Below are positions 47,620-59,364 of a stretch of DNA of 64,000 nt, piece after piece. A program made the position numbers and the translations under genes. The stretch is from NCBI GenBank assembly GCA_029224185.1, contig JANZKI010000029.1, forward strand, positions 372,001-436,000. The letters run 5' to 3'. The DNA is from Karalla daura. Lineage: Eukaryota > Chordata > Actinopteri > Chaetodontiformes > Leiognathidae. Below the pieces are notes generated by a model. That model saw only the letters and a list, made by a program, of their open reading frames with translations. It was not told the origin of the DNA and did not search any database. The stretch's first letter is position 1. Each line of letters opens with the position of its first letter.

Positions 47620-49130
47620 CCTAAACAGTGTTTAGAGCGCCTAATTGGGCCTGTTTATAGCCCCCTGCGTAGGAAACGGTGGAGAAAAGCGCTTTGAAAA
47701 AGTGTGTTGTGACGCATTCACTATCGGCCATTACGCAGTGCAGCAACAGGCCTAAACAGTGTTTAGAACGCCTAGTTGGGCCTGCTTTTGCCCCCTGCCT
47801 AGGACACGGTGGGGAAAAGCGCTTTGAAAAAGTGTGTATGCATTCACCATCGGCCAATACGCAGTGCAGCAACAGGCCTAAACAGTGTTTAGAACGCCCA
47901 GCTGGGCCTGTTTACAGCCGCCTGCGTAGGAAACGGTGGGGAAAAGCGCTTTGAAACAGTGTGTAAACGCATTCGCCATCGACCATTACTCGGTGCAGCA
48001 ACAGGCTTAAACAGTGTTTAGAACGCGTAGTTGGGCCTGCTTACAGCCCCCTGTGTAGGAAACGCGCTTTGAAAAAGTGTGTTGACGCATTCACCGTCGG
48101 CCATTTGTCTCTGTAGCAACAGGCCGAAAAAGTGTTTAGAACGCCTAGTTGGGCCTGTTTTAGCCCCCCGCCGAGGAAACGGTGGGGATAAGCGCTTTGA
48201 AAAAGTGTGTTGACGCATTCACCATTGGCCATTACGCAGTGCAGCAACAGGCCTAAACAGTGTTTAGAACGCCCAGCTGGGCCTGTTTACAGCCGCCTGC
48301 GTAGGAAACGGTGGGGAAAAGCGCTTTGAAACATTGTGTAAACGCATTCGCCATCGACCATTACTCGGTGCAGCAACAGGCTTAAACAGTGTTTAGAACG
48401 CGTAGTTGGGCCTGCTTACAGCCCCCTGTGTAGGAAACGCGCTTTGAAAAAGTGTGTTGACGCATTCACCGTCGGCCATTTGTCTCTGTAGCAACAGGCC
48501 GAAAAAGTGTTTAGAACGCCTAGTTGGGCCTGTTTTAGCCCCCCGCCGAGGAAACGGTGGGGATAAGCGCTTTGAAAAAGTGTGTTGACGCATTCACCAT
48601 TGGCCATTACGCAGTGCAGCAACAGGCCTAAACAGTGTTTAGAACGCCCAGCTGGGCCTGTTTACAGCCGCCTGCGTAGGAAACGGTGGGGAAAAGCGCT
48701 TTGAAACAGTGTGTAAACGCATTCGCCATCGACCATTACTCGGTGCAGCAACAGGCTTAAACAGTGTTTAGAACGCGTAGTTGGGCCTGCTTACAGCCCC
48801 CTGTGTAGGAAACGCGCTTTGAAAAAGTGTGTTGACGCATTCACCGTCGGCCATTTGTCTCTGTAGCAACAGGCCGAAAAAGTGTTTAGAACGCCTTGTT
48901 GGGCCTGTTTTAGCCCCCTGCTTCGGAAACGGTGGGGATAAGCGATTTGAAAAAATGTGTTGACGCATTCACTATCGCCCATTACGCAGTGCAGCAACAG
49001 GCCTAAACAGTGTTTAGAACGCCTAGTTGGGCTTGTCTACAGCCCCCTGTGTCGGAAGCGGTGAGGAAAAGCTCTTTGAAAAAGTGTGTTTACGCATTCA
49101 CCATGGGCCATTACGCAGTGCAGCAACAGG
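47620..49130. repeat. 12-mer HOR variant, second copy (1,511 bp)
   Basis: Same twelve-monomer order as at 42,572, displaced by 5,048 bp. It lacks the cacagtcgg change seen near 43,422 in the first copy, so that change arose after the duplication. Confidence 0.85.
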
Positions 49131-49890
49131 CCTAAACAGTGTTTAGAGCGCCTAATTGGGCCTGTTTATAGCCCCCTGCGTAGGAAACGGTGGGGAAAAG
49201 CGCTTTGAATCAGTGTGTAAACGCATTCGCCATCGGCCATTACTCGGTGCAGCAACAGGCTTAAACAGTGTTTAGAACGCCTAGTTGGGCCTGTTTACAG
49301 CCCCGTGCATAGGAAACTGTGGGGAAAAGCGCTTTGAAAAAGTGTGTATGCATTCACCATCGGCCAATACGCAGTGCAGCAACAGGCCTAAACAGTGTTT
49401 AGAACGCCCAGCTGGGCCTGTTTACAGCCGCCTGCGTAGGAAACGGTGGGGAAAAGCGCTTTGAAACAGTGTGTAAACGCATTCGCCATCGACCATTACT
49501 CGGTGCAGCAACAGGCTTAAACAGTGTTTAGAACGCGTAGTTGGGCCTGCTTACAGCCCCCTGTGTAGGAAACGCGCTTTGAAAAAGTGTGTTGACGCAT
49601 TCACCGTCGGCCATTTGTCTCTGTAGCAACAGGCCGAAAAAGTGTTTAGAACGCCTAGTTGGGCCTGTTTTAGCCCCCCGCCGAGGAAACGGTGGGGATA
49701 AGCGCTTTGAAAAAGTGTGTTGACGCATTCACTATCGCCCATTACGCAGTGCAGCAACAGGCCTAAACAGTGTTTAGAACGCCTAGTTGGGCTTGTCTAC
49801 AGCCCCCTGTGTCGGAAGCGGTGAGGAAAAGCTCTTTGAAAAAGTGTGTTTACGCATTCACCATGGGCCATTACGCAGTGCAGCAACAGG
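49131..49890. repeat. 6-mer at the B/C border (760 bp)
   Basis: M6 (129), M7/M1 (127), M2 (129), M3 (118), M4'/M4 hybrid (128) and M5 (129) give 760 bp. From 49,891 the regular 9-mer array begins. Confidence 0.8.
49634..49761 (+). repeat. Hybrid monomer M4'/M4 (128 bp)
   Basis: M4' (ccccccgccgagg, gcgctttgaaaaagtg) up to tgacgcattcac, then M4 of the atcgccc type. The switch lies between gaaaaagtg and cattcac. It ends the match with the preceding 5,048-bp copy at about 49,730. Confidence 0.75.
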
Positions 49891-51026
49891 CCTAAACAGT
49901 GTTTAGAGCGCCTAATTGGGCCTGTTTATAGCCCCCTGCGTAGGAAACGGTGGAGAAAAGCGCTTTGAAAAAGTGTGTTGTGACGCATTCACTATCGGCC
50001 ATTACGCAGTGCAGCAACAGGCCTAAACAGTGTTTAGAACGCCTAGTTGGGCCTGCTTTTGCCCCCTGCCTAGGACACGGTGGGGAAAAGCGCTTTGAAA
50101 AAGTGTGTATGCATTCACCATCGGCCAATACGCAGTGCAGCAACAGGCCTAAACAGTGTTTAGAACGCCCAGCTGGGCCTGTTTACAGCCGCCTGCGTAG
50201 GAAACGGTGGGGAAAAGCGCTTTGAAACAGTGTGTAAACGCATTCGCCATCGACCATTACTCGGTGCAGCAACAGGCTTAAACAGTGTTTAGAACGCGTA
50301 GTTGGGCCTGCTTACAGCCCCCTGTGTAGGAAACGCGCTTTGAAAAAGTGTGTTGACGCATTCACCGTCGGCCATTTGTCTCTGTAGCAACAGGCCGAAA
50401 AAGTGTTTAGAACGCCTAGTTGGGCCTGTTTTAGCCCCCCGCCGAGGAAACGGTGGGGATAAGCGCTTTGAAAAAGTGTGTTGACGCATTCACCATTGGC
50501 CATTACGCAGTGCAGCAACAGGCCTAAACAGTGTTTAGAACGCCCAGCTGGGCCTGTTTACAGCCGCCTGCGTAGGAAACGGTGGGGAAAAGCGCTTTGA
50601 AACATTGTGTAAACGCATTCGCCATCGACCATTACTCGGTGCAGCAACAGGCTTAAACAGTGTTTAGAACGCGTAGTTGGGCCTGCTTACAGCCCCCTGT
50701 GTAGGAAACGCGCTTTGAAAAAGTGTGTTGACGCATTCACCGTCGGCCATTTGTCTCTGTAGCAACAGGCCGAAAAAGTGTTTAGAACGCCTTGTTGGGC
50801 CTGTTTTAGCCCCCTGCTTCGGAAACGGTGGGGATAAGCGATTTGAAAAAATGTGTTGACGCATTCACTATCGGCCATTACGCAGTGCAGCAACAGGCCT
50901 AAACAGTGTTTAGAACGCCTAGTTGGGCTTGTCTACAGCCCCCTGTGTCGGAAGCGGTGAGGAAAAGCTCTTTGAAAAAGTGTGTTTACGCATTCACCAT
51001 GGGCCATTACGCAGTGCAGCAACAGG
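49891..51026. repeat. 9-mer HOR copy 1 of region C
   Basis: Complete 1,136-bp unit. It carries the acattgtg variant in its second M2 (50,605) and gggcctgtttt in M4'. Confidence 0.93.
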
Positions 51027-52162
51027 CCTAAACAGTGTTTAGAGCGCCTAATTGGGCCTGTTTATAGCCCCCTGCGTAGGAAACGGTGGAGAAAAGCGCT
51101 TTGAAAAAGTGTGTTGTGACGCATTCACTATCGGCCATTACGCAGTGCAGCAACAGGCCTAAACAGTGTTTAGAACGCCTAGTTGGGCCTGCTTTTGCCC
51201 CCTGCCTAGGACACGGTGGGGAAAAGCGCTTTGAAAAAGTGTGTATGCATTCACCATCGGCCAATACGCAGTGCAGCAACAGGCCTAAACAGTGTTTAGA
51301 ACGCCCAGCTGGGCCTGTTTACAGCCGCCTGCGTAGGAAACGGTGGGGAAAAGCGCTTTGAAACAGTGTGTAAACGCATTCGCCATCGACCATTACTCGG
51401 TGCAGCAACAGGCTTAAACAGTGTTTAGAACGCGTAGTTGGGCCTGCTTACAGCCCCCTGTGTAGGAAACGCGCTTTGAAAAAGTGTGTTGACGCATTCA
51501 CCGTCGGCCATTTGTCTCTGTAGCAACAGGCCGAAAAAGTGTTTAGAACGCCTAGTTGGGCCTGTTTTAGCCCCCCGCCGAGGAAACGGTGGGGATAAGC
51601 GCTTTGAAAAAGTGTGTTGACGCATTCACCATTGGCCATTACGCAGTGCAGCAACAGGCCTAAACAGTGTTTAGAACGCCCAGCTGGGCCTGTTTACAGC
51701 CGCCTGCGTAGGAAACGGTGGGGAAAAGCGCTTTGAAACATTGTGTAAACGCATTCGCCATCGACCATTACTCGGTGCAGCAACAGGCTTAAACAGTGTT
51801 TAGAACGCGTAGTTGGGCCTGCTTACAGCCCACTGTGTAGGAAACGCGTTTTGAAAAAGTGTGTTGACGCATTCACCGTCGGCCATTTGTCTCTGTAGCA
51901 ACAGGCCGAAAAAGTGTTTAGAACGCCTTGTTGGGCCTGTTTTAGCCCCCTGCTTCGGAAACGGTGGGGATAAGCGATTTGAAAAAATGTGTTGACGCAT
52001 TCACTATCGGCCATTACGCAGTGCAGCAACAGGCCTAAACAGTGTTTAGAACGCCTAGTTGGGCTTGTCTACAGCCCCCTGTGTCGGAAGCGGTGAGGAA
52101 AAGCTCTTTGAAAAAGTGTGTTTACGCATTCACCATGGGCCATTACGCAGTGCAGCAACAGG
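51027..52162. repeat. 9-mer HOR copy 2
   Basis: Complete unit with acattgtg at 51,741. Two private changes sit 17 bp apart in its second M3: cccactgtg (51,832) and acgcgtttt (51,849). Confidence 0.93.
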
Positions 52163-53298
52163 CCTAAACAGTGTTTAGAGCGCCTAATTGGGCCTGTTTA
52201 TAGCCCCCTGCGTAGGAAACGGTGGAGAAAAGCGCTTTGAAAAAGTGTGTTGTGACGCATTCACTATCGGCCATTACGCAGTGCAGCAACAGGCCTAAAC
52301 AGTGTTTAGAACGCCTAGTTGGGCCTGCTTTTGCCCCCTGCCTAGGACACGGTGGGGAAAAGCGCTTTGAAAAAGTGTGTATGCATTCACCATCGGCCAA
52401 TACGCAGTGCAGCAACAGGCCTAAACAGTGTTTAGAACGCCCAGCTGGGCCTGTTTACAGCCGCCTGCGTAGGAAACGGTGGGGAAAAGCGCTTTGAAAC
52501 AGTGTGTAAACGCATTCGCCATCGACCATTACTCGGTGCAGCAACAGGCTTAAACAGTGTTTAGAACGCGTAGTTGGGCCTGCTTACAGCCCCCTGTGTA
52601 GGAAACGCGCTTTGAAAAAGTGTGTTGACGCATTCACCGTCGGCCATTTGTCTCTGTAGCAACAGGCCGAAAAAGTGTTTAGAACGCCTAGTTGGGCCTG
52701 TTTTAGCCCCCCGCCGAGGAAACGGTGGGGATAAGCGCTTTGAAAAAGTGTGTTGACGCATTCACCATTGGCCATTACGCAGTGCAGCAACAGGCCTAAA
52801 CAGTGTTTAGAACGCCCAGCTGGGCCTGTTTACAGCCGCCTGCGTAGGAAACGGTGGGGAAAAGCGCTTTGAAACAGTGTGTAAACGCATTCGCCATCGA
52901 CCATTACTCGGTGCAGCAACAGGCTTAAACAGTGTTTAGAACGCGTAGTTGGGCCTGCTTACAGCCCCCTGTGTAGGAAACGCGCTTTGAAAAAGTGTGT
53001 TGACGCATTCACCGTCGGCCATTTGTCTCTGTAGCAACAGGCCGAAAAAGTGTTTAGAACGCCTTGTTGGGCCTGTTTTAGCCCCCTGCTTCGGAAACGG
53101 TGGGGATAAGCGATTTGAAAAAATGTGTTGACGCATTCACTATCGGCCATTACGCAGTGCAGCAACAGGCCTAAACAGTGTTTAGAACGCCTAGTTGGGC
53201 TTGTCTACAGCCCCCTGTGTCGGAAGCGGTGAGGAAAAGCTCTTTGAAAAAGTGTGTTTACGCATTCACCATGGGCCATTACGCAGTGCAGCAACAGG
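52163..53298. repeat. 9-mer HOR copy 3
   Basis: Complete unit with the common acagtgtg in its second M2 and gggcctgtttt in M4'. It has the same marker combination as copy 10, 7,202 bp to the right. Confidence 0.93.
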
Positions 53299-54434
53299 CC
53301 TAAACAGTGTTTAGAGCGCCTAATTGGGCCTGTTTATAGCCCCCTGCGTAGGAAACGGTGGAGAAAAGCGCTTTGAAAAAGTGTGTTGTGACGCATTCAC
53401 TATCGGCCATTACGCAGTGCAGCAACAGGCCTAAACAGTGTTTAGAACGCCTAGTTGGGCCTGCTTTTGCCCCCTGCCTAGGACACGGTGGGGAAAAGCG
53501 CTTTGAAAAAGTGTGTATGCATTCACCATCGGCCAATACGCAGTGCAGCAACAGGCCTAAACAGTGTTTAGAACGCCCAGCTGGGCCTGTTTACAGCCGC
53601 CTGCGTAGGAAACGGTGGGGAAAAGCGCTTTGAAACAGTGTGTAAACGCATTCGCCATCGACCATTACTCGGTGCAGCAACAGGCTTAAACAGTGTTTAG
53701 AACGCGTAGTTGGGCCTGCTTACAGCCCCCTGTGTAGGAAACGCGCTTTGAAAAAGTGTGTTGACGCATTCACCGTCGGCCATTTGTCTCTGTAGCAACA
53801 GGCCGAAAAAGTGTTTAGAACGCCTAGTTGGGCGTGTTTTAGCCCCCCGCCGAGGAAACGGTGGGGATAAGCGCTTTGAAAAAGTGTGTTGACGCATTCA
53901 CCATTGGCCATTACGCAGTGCAGCAACAGGCCTAAACAGTGTTTAGAACGCCCAGCTGGGCCTGTTTACAGCCGCCTGCGTAGGAAACGGTGGGGAAAAG
54001 CGCTTTGAAACAGTGTGTAAACGCATTCGCCATCGACCATTACTCGGTGCAGCAACAGGCTTAAACAGTGTTTAGAACGCGTAGTTGGGCCTGCTTACAG
54101 CCCCCTGTGTAGGAAACGCGCTTTGAAAAAGTGTGTTGACGCATTCACCGTCGGCCATTTGTCTCTGTAGCAACAGGCCGAAAAAGTGTTTAGAACGCCT
54201 TGTTGGGCCTGTTTTAGCCCCCTGCTTCGGAAACGGTGGGGATAAGCGATTTGAAAAAATGTGTTGACGCATTCACTATCGGCCATTACGCAGTGCAGCA
54301 ACAGGCCTAAACAGTGTTTAGAACGCCTAGTTGGGCTTGTCTACAGCCCCCTGTGTCGGAAGCGGTGAGGAAAAGCTCTTTGAAAAAGTGTGTTTACGCA
54401 TTCACCATGGGCCATTACGCAGTGCAGCAACAGG
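53299..54434. repeat. 9-mer HOR copy 4
   Basis: Complete unit with the gggcgtgtttt variant in M4' (G at 53,834), shared with copies 5, 11, 12 and 13. Confidence 0.93.
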
Positions 54435-55570
54435 CCTAAACAGTGTTTAGAGCGCCTAATTGGGCCTGTTTATAGCCCCCTGCGTAGGAAACGGTGGAGA
54501 AAAGCGCTTTGAAAAAGTGTGTTGTGACGCATTCACTATCGGCCATTACGCAGTGCAGCAACAGGCCTAAACAGTGTTTAGAACGCCTAGTTGGGCCTGC
54601 TTTTGCCCCCTGCCTAGGACACGGTGGGGAAAAGCGCTTTGAAAAAGTGTGTATGCATTCACCATCGGCCAATACGCAGTGCAGCAACAGGCCTAAACAG
54701 TGTTTAGAACGCCCAGCTGGGCCTGTTTACAGCCGCCTGCGTAGGAAACGGTGGGGAAAAGCGCTTTGAAACAGTGTGTAAACGCATTCGCCATCGACCA
54801 TTACTCGGTGCAGCAACAGGCTTAAACAGTGTTTAGAACGCGTAGTTGGGCCTGCTTACAGCCCCCTGTGTAGGAAACGCGCTTTGAAAAAGTGTGTTGA
54901 CGCATTCACCGTCGGCCATTTGTCTATGTAGCAACAGGCCGAAAAAGTGTTTAGAACGCCTAGTTGGGCGTGTTTTAGCCCCCCGCCGAGGAAACGGTGG
55001 GGATAAGCGCTTTGAAAAAGTGTGTTGACGCATTCACCATTGGCCATTACGCAGTGCAGCAACAGGCCTAAACAGTGTTTAGAATGCCCAGCTGGGCCTG
55101 TTTACAGCCGCCTGCGTAGGAAACGGTGGGGAAAAGCGCTTTGAAACAGTGTGTAAACGCATTCGCCATCGACCATTACTCGGTGCAGCAACAGGCTTAA
55201 ACAGTGTTTAGAACGCGTAGTTGGGCCTGCTTACAGCCCCCTGTGTAGGAAACGCGCTTTGAAAAAGTGTGTTGACGCATTCACCGTCGGCCATTTGTCT
55301 CTGTAGCAACAGGCCGAAAAAGTGTTTAGAACGCCTTGTTGGGCCTGTTTTAGCCCCCTGCTTCGGAAACGGTGGGGATAAGCGATTTGAAAAAATGTGT
55401 TGACGCATTCACTATCGGCCATTACGCAGTGCAGCAACAGGCCTAAACAGTGTTTAGAACGCCTAGTTGGGCTTGTCTACAGCCCCCTGTGTCGGAAGCG
55501 GTGAGGAAAAGCTCTTTGAAAAAGTGTGTTTACGCATTCACCATGGGCCATTACGCAGTGCAGCAACAGG
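54435..55570. repeat. 9-mer HOR copy 5
   Basis: Complete unit with the M4' G variant at 54,970. Private changes are tgtctatg at 54,926 and gaatgccc at 55,085 (a CpG transition). Confidence 0.93.
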
Positions 55571-56706
55571 CCTAAACAGTGTTTAGAGCGCCTAATTGGG
55601 CCTGTTTATAGCCCCCTGCGTAGGAAACGGTGGAGAAAAGCGCTTTGAAAAAGTGTGTTGTGACGCATTCACTATCGGCCATTACGCAGTGCAGCAACAG
55701 GCCTAAACAGTGTTTAGAACGCCTAGTTGGGCCTGCTTTTGCCCCCTGCCTAGGACACGGTGGGGAAAAGCGCTTTGAAAAAGTGTGTATGCATTCACCA
55801 TCGGCCAATACGCAGTGCAGCAACAGGCCTAAACAGTGTTTAGAACGCCCAGCTGGGCCTGTTTACAGCCGCCTGCGTAGGAAACGGTGGGGAAAAGCGC
55901 TTTGAAACAGTGTGTAAACGCATTCGCCATCGACCATTACTCGGTGCAGCAACAGGCTTAAACAGTGTTTAGAACGCGTAGTTGGGCCTGCTTACAGCCC
56001 CCTGTGTAGGAAACGCGCTTTGAAAAAGTGTGTTGACGCATTCACCGTCGGCCATTTGTCTCTGTAGCAACAGGCCGAAAAAGTGTTTAGAACGCCTAGT
56101 TGGGCCTGTTTTAGCCCCCCGCCGAGGAAACGGTGGGGATAAGCGCTTTGAAAAAGTGTGTTGACGCATTCACCATTGGCCATTACGCAGTGCAGCAACA
56201 GGCCTAAACAGTGTTTAGAACGCCCAGCTGGGCCTGTTTACAGCCGCCTGCGTAGGAAACGGTGGGGAAAAGCGCTTTGAAACATTGTGTAAACGCATTC
56301 GCCATCGACCATTACTCGGTGCAGCAACAGGCTTAAACAGTGTTTAGAACGCGTAGTTGGGCCTGCTTACAGCCCCCTGTGTAGGAAACGCGCTTTGAAA
56401 AAGTGTGTTGACGCATTCACCGTCGGCCATTTGTCTCTGTAGCAACAGGCCGAAAAAGTGTTTAGAACGCCTTGTTGGGCCTGTTTTAGCCCCCTGCTTC
56501 GGAAACGGTGGGGATAAGCGATTTGAAAAAATGTGTTGACGCATTCACTATCGGCCATTACGCAGTGCAGCAACAGGCCTAAACAGTGTTTAGAACGCCT
56601 AGTTGGGCTTGTCTACAGCCCCCTGTGTCGGAAGCGGTGAGGAAAAGCTCTTTGAAAAAGTGTGTTTACGCATTCACCATGGGCCATTACGCAGTGCAGC
56701 AACAGG
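55571..56706. repeat. 9-mer HOR copy 6
   Basis: Complete unit that reverts to the markers of copies 1 and 2 (acattgtg at 56,285, gggcctgtttt), so marker states do not change smoothly along the array. Confidence 0.93.
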
Positions 56707-57467
56707 CCTAAACAGTGTTTAGAGCGCCTAATTGGGCCTGTTTATAGCCCCCTGCGTAGGAAACGGTGGAGAAAAGCGCTTTGAAAAAGTGTGTTGTGAC
56801 GCATTCACTATCGGCCATTACGCAGTGCAGCAACAGGCCTAAACAGTGTTTAGAACGCCTAGTTGGGCCTGCTTTTGCCCCCTGCCTAGGACACGGTGGG
56901 GAAAAGCGCTTTGAAAAAGTGTGTATGCATTCACCATCGGCCAATACGCAGTGCAGCAACAGGCCTAAACAGTGTTTAGAACGCCCAGCTGGGCCTTTTT
57001 ACAGCCGCCTGCGTAGGAAACGGTGGGGAAAAGCGCTTTGAAACAGTGTGTAAACGCATTCGCCATCGACCATTACTCGGTGCAGCAACAGGCTTAAACA
57101 GTGTTTAGAACGCGTAGTTGGGCCTGCTTACAGCCCCCTGTGTAGGAAACGCGCTTTGAAAAAGTGTGTTGACGCATTCACCGTCGGCCATTTGTCTCTG
57201 TAGCAACAGGCCGAAAAAGTGTTTAGAACGCCTAGTTGGGCCTGTTTTAGCCCCCCGCCGAGGAAACGGTGGGGATAAGCGCTTTGAAAAAGTGTGTTGA
57301 CGCATTCACCATTGGCCATTACGCAGTGCAGCAACAGGCCTAAACAGTGTTTAGAACGCCCAGCTGGGCCTGTTTACAGCCGCCTGCGTAGGAAACGGTG
57401 AGGAAAAGCTCTTTGAAAAAGTGTGTTTACGCATTCACCATGGGCCATTACGCAGTGCAGCAACAGG
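56707..57467. repeat. 6-mer deletion derivative (761 bp), first copy
   Basis: M6'-M1-M2-M3-M4' followed by an M2/M5 chimera (57,339-57,467). It is a 9-mer lacking exactly 375 bp, the combined length of M3, M4 and M5. A private change, gggcctttttac, is at 56,997. Confidence 0.92.
57339..57467 (+). repeat. Chimeric monomer M2/M5 (129 bp)
   Basis: M2 through gcgtaggaaac, then M5 from gtgaggaaaagctc. The switch is within about 5 bp (cggtg), nearly the same point as in M6'. It marks the 375-bp deletion. Confidence 0.88.
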
Positions 57468-58228
57468 CCTAAACAGTGTTTAGAGCGCCTAATTGGGCCT
57501 GTTTATAGCCCCCTGCGTAGGAAACGGTGGAGAAAAGCGCTTTGAAAAAGTGTGTTGTGACGCATTCACTATCGGCCATTACGCAGTGCAGCAACAGGCC
57601 TAAACAGTGTTTAGAACGCCTAGTTGGGCCTGCTTTTGCCCCCTGCCTAGGACACGGTGGGGAAAAGCGCTTTGAAAAAGTGTGTATGCATTCACCATCG
57701 GCCAATACGCAGTGCAGCAACAGGCCTAAACAGTGTTTAGAACGCCCAGCTGGGCCTGTTTACAGCCGCCTGCGTAGGAAACGGTGGGGAAAAGCGCTTT
57801 GAAACAGTGTGTAAACGCATTCGCCATCGACCATTACTCGGTGCAGCAACAGGCTTAAACAGTGTTTAGAACGCGTAGTTGGGCCTGCTTACAGCCCCCT
57901 GTGTAGGAAACGCGCTTTGAAAAAGTGTGTTGACGCATTCACCGTCGGCCATTTGTCTCTGTAGCAACAGGCCGAAAAAGTGTTTAGAACGCCTAGTTGG
58001 GCCTGTTTTAGCCCCCCGCCGAGGAAACGGTGGGGATAAGCGCTTTGAAAAAGTGTGTTGACGCATTCACCATTGGCCATTACGCAGTGCAGCAACAGGC
58101 CTAAACAGTGTTTAGAACGCCCAGCTGGGCCTGTTTACAGCCGCCTGCGTAGGAAACGGTGAGGAAAAGCTCTTTGAAAAAGTGTGTTTACGCATTCACC
58201 ATGGGCCATTACGCAGTGCAGCAACAGG
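57468..58228. repeat. 6-mer deletion derivative (761 bp), second copy
   Basis: Same structure as the preceding unit, with the identical M2/M5 junction (chimera at 58,100-58,228) but without the 56,997 change. The two probably come from one deletion followed by duplication. Confidence 0.92.
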
Positions 58229-59364
58229 CCTAAACAGTGTTTAGAGCGCCTAATTGGGCCTGTTTATAGCCCCCTGCGTAGGAAACGGTGGAGAAAAGCG
58301 CTTTGAAAAAGTGTGTTGTGACGCATTCACTATCGGCCATTACGCAGTGCAGCAACAGGCCTAAACAGTGTTTAGAACGCCTAGTTGGGCCTGCTTTTGC
58401 CCCCTGCCTAGGACACGGTGGGGAAAAGCGCTTTGAAAAAGTGTGTATGCATTCACCATCGGCCAATACGCAGTGCAGCAACAGGCCTAAACAGTGTTTA
58501 GAACGCCCAGCTGGGCCTGTTTACAGCCGCCTGCGTAGGAAACGGTGGGGAAAAGCGCTTTGAAACAGTGTGTAAACGCATTCGCCATCGACCATTACTC
58601 GGTGCAGCAACAGGCTTAAACAGTGTTTAGAACGCGTAGTTGGGCCTGCTTACAGCCCCCTGTGTAGGAAACGCGCTTTGAAAAAGTGTGTTGACGCATT
58701 CACCGTCGGCCATTTGTCTCTGTAGCAACAGGCCGAAAAAGTGTTTAGAACGCCTAGTTGGGCCTGTTTTAGCCCCCCGCCGAGGAAACGGTGGGGATAA
58801 GCGCTTTGAAAAAGTGTGTTGACGCATTCACCATTGGCCATTACGCAGTGCAGCAACAGGCCTAAACAGTGTTTAGAACGCCCAGCTGGGCCTGTTTACA
58901 GCCGCCTGCGTAGGAAACGGTGGGGAAAAGCGCTTTGAAACAGTGTGTAAACGCATTCGCCATCGACCATTACTCGGTGCAGCAACAGGCTTAAACAGTG
59001 TTTAGAACGCGTAGTTGGGCCTGCTTACAGCCCCCTGTGTAGGAAACGCGCTTTGAAAAAGTGTGTTGACGCATTCACCGTCGGCCATTTGTCTCTGTAG
59101 CAACAGGCCGAAAAAGTGTTTAGAACGCCTTGTTGGGCCTGTTTTAGCCCCCTGCTTCGGAAACGGTGGGGATAAGCGATTTGAAAAAATGTGTTGACGC
59201 ATTCACTATCGGCCATTACGCAGTGCAGCAACAGGCCTAAACAGTGTTTAGAACGCCTAGTTGGGCCTGTTTACAGCCGCCTGCGTAGGAAACGGTGAGG
59301 AAAAGCTCTTTGAAAAAGTGTGTTTACGCATTCACCATGGGCCATTACGCAGTGCAGCAACAGG
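58229..59364. repeat. 9-mer HOR copy 9, with a recombinant last monomer
   Basis: Full 1,136-bp unit, but the last monomer (59,236-59,364) is not normal M5. It begins cctagttggg, continues as M2 (cctgtttacagccgcc, gcgtaggaaac), then M5 from gtgagg. This is the M2/M5 junction of the neighbouring 6-mers placed in a 9-mer, evidence for a second exchange. Confidence 0.9.

Larger units (their letters stand above)
39291..49730. repeat. Tandem duplication of a 5,048-bp segment
   Basis: Copy 1 is 39,291-44,338 and copy 2 is 44,339-49,386, with a start of a third to about 49,730. Markers at 40,182, 40,675, 41,074, 41,834, 42,209, 42,573, 42,970, 43,345, 43,720 and 44,480 all recur at +5,048. Rare acattgtg variants (42,150 and 43,286) are shared (47,198 and 48,334). 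Copy-specific changes are few: 40,094, near 43,422 (cacagtcgg) and 45,175 (gtgtataaac). Confidence 0.85.
35625..49890. repeat. Region B: transitional array with chimeric monomers
   Basis: About 113 monomers. It begins with the first M4' chimera and includes the first M6' (36,257). The 892-bp 7-mer typical of region A survives here at 37,018, 40,170 and 45,218, interleaved with new 375-bp trimers, one 9-mer (36,257-37,392), two 12-mers and a 6-mer. Most of it is a 5,048-bp tandem duplication. No gene is seen. Confidence 0.8.
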
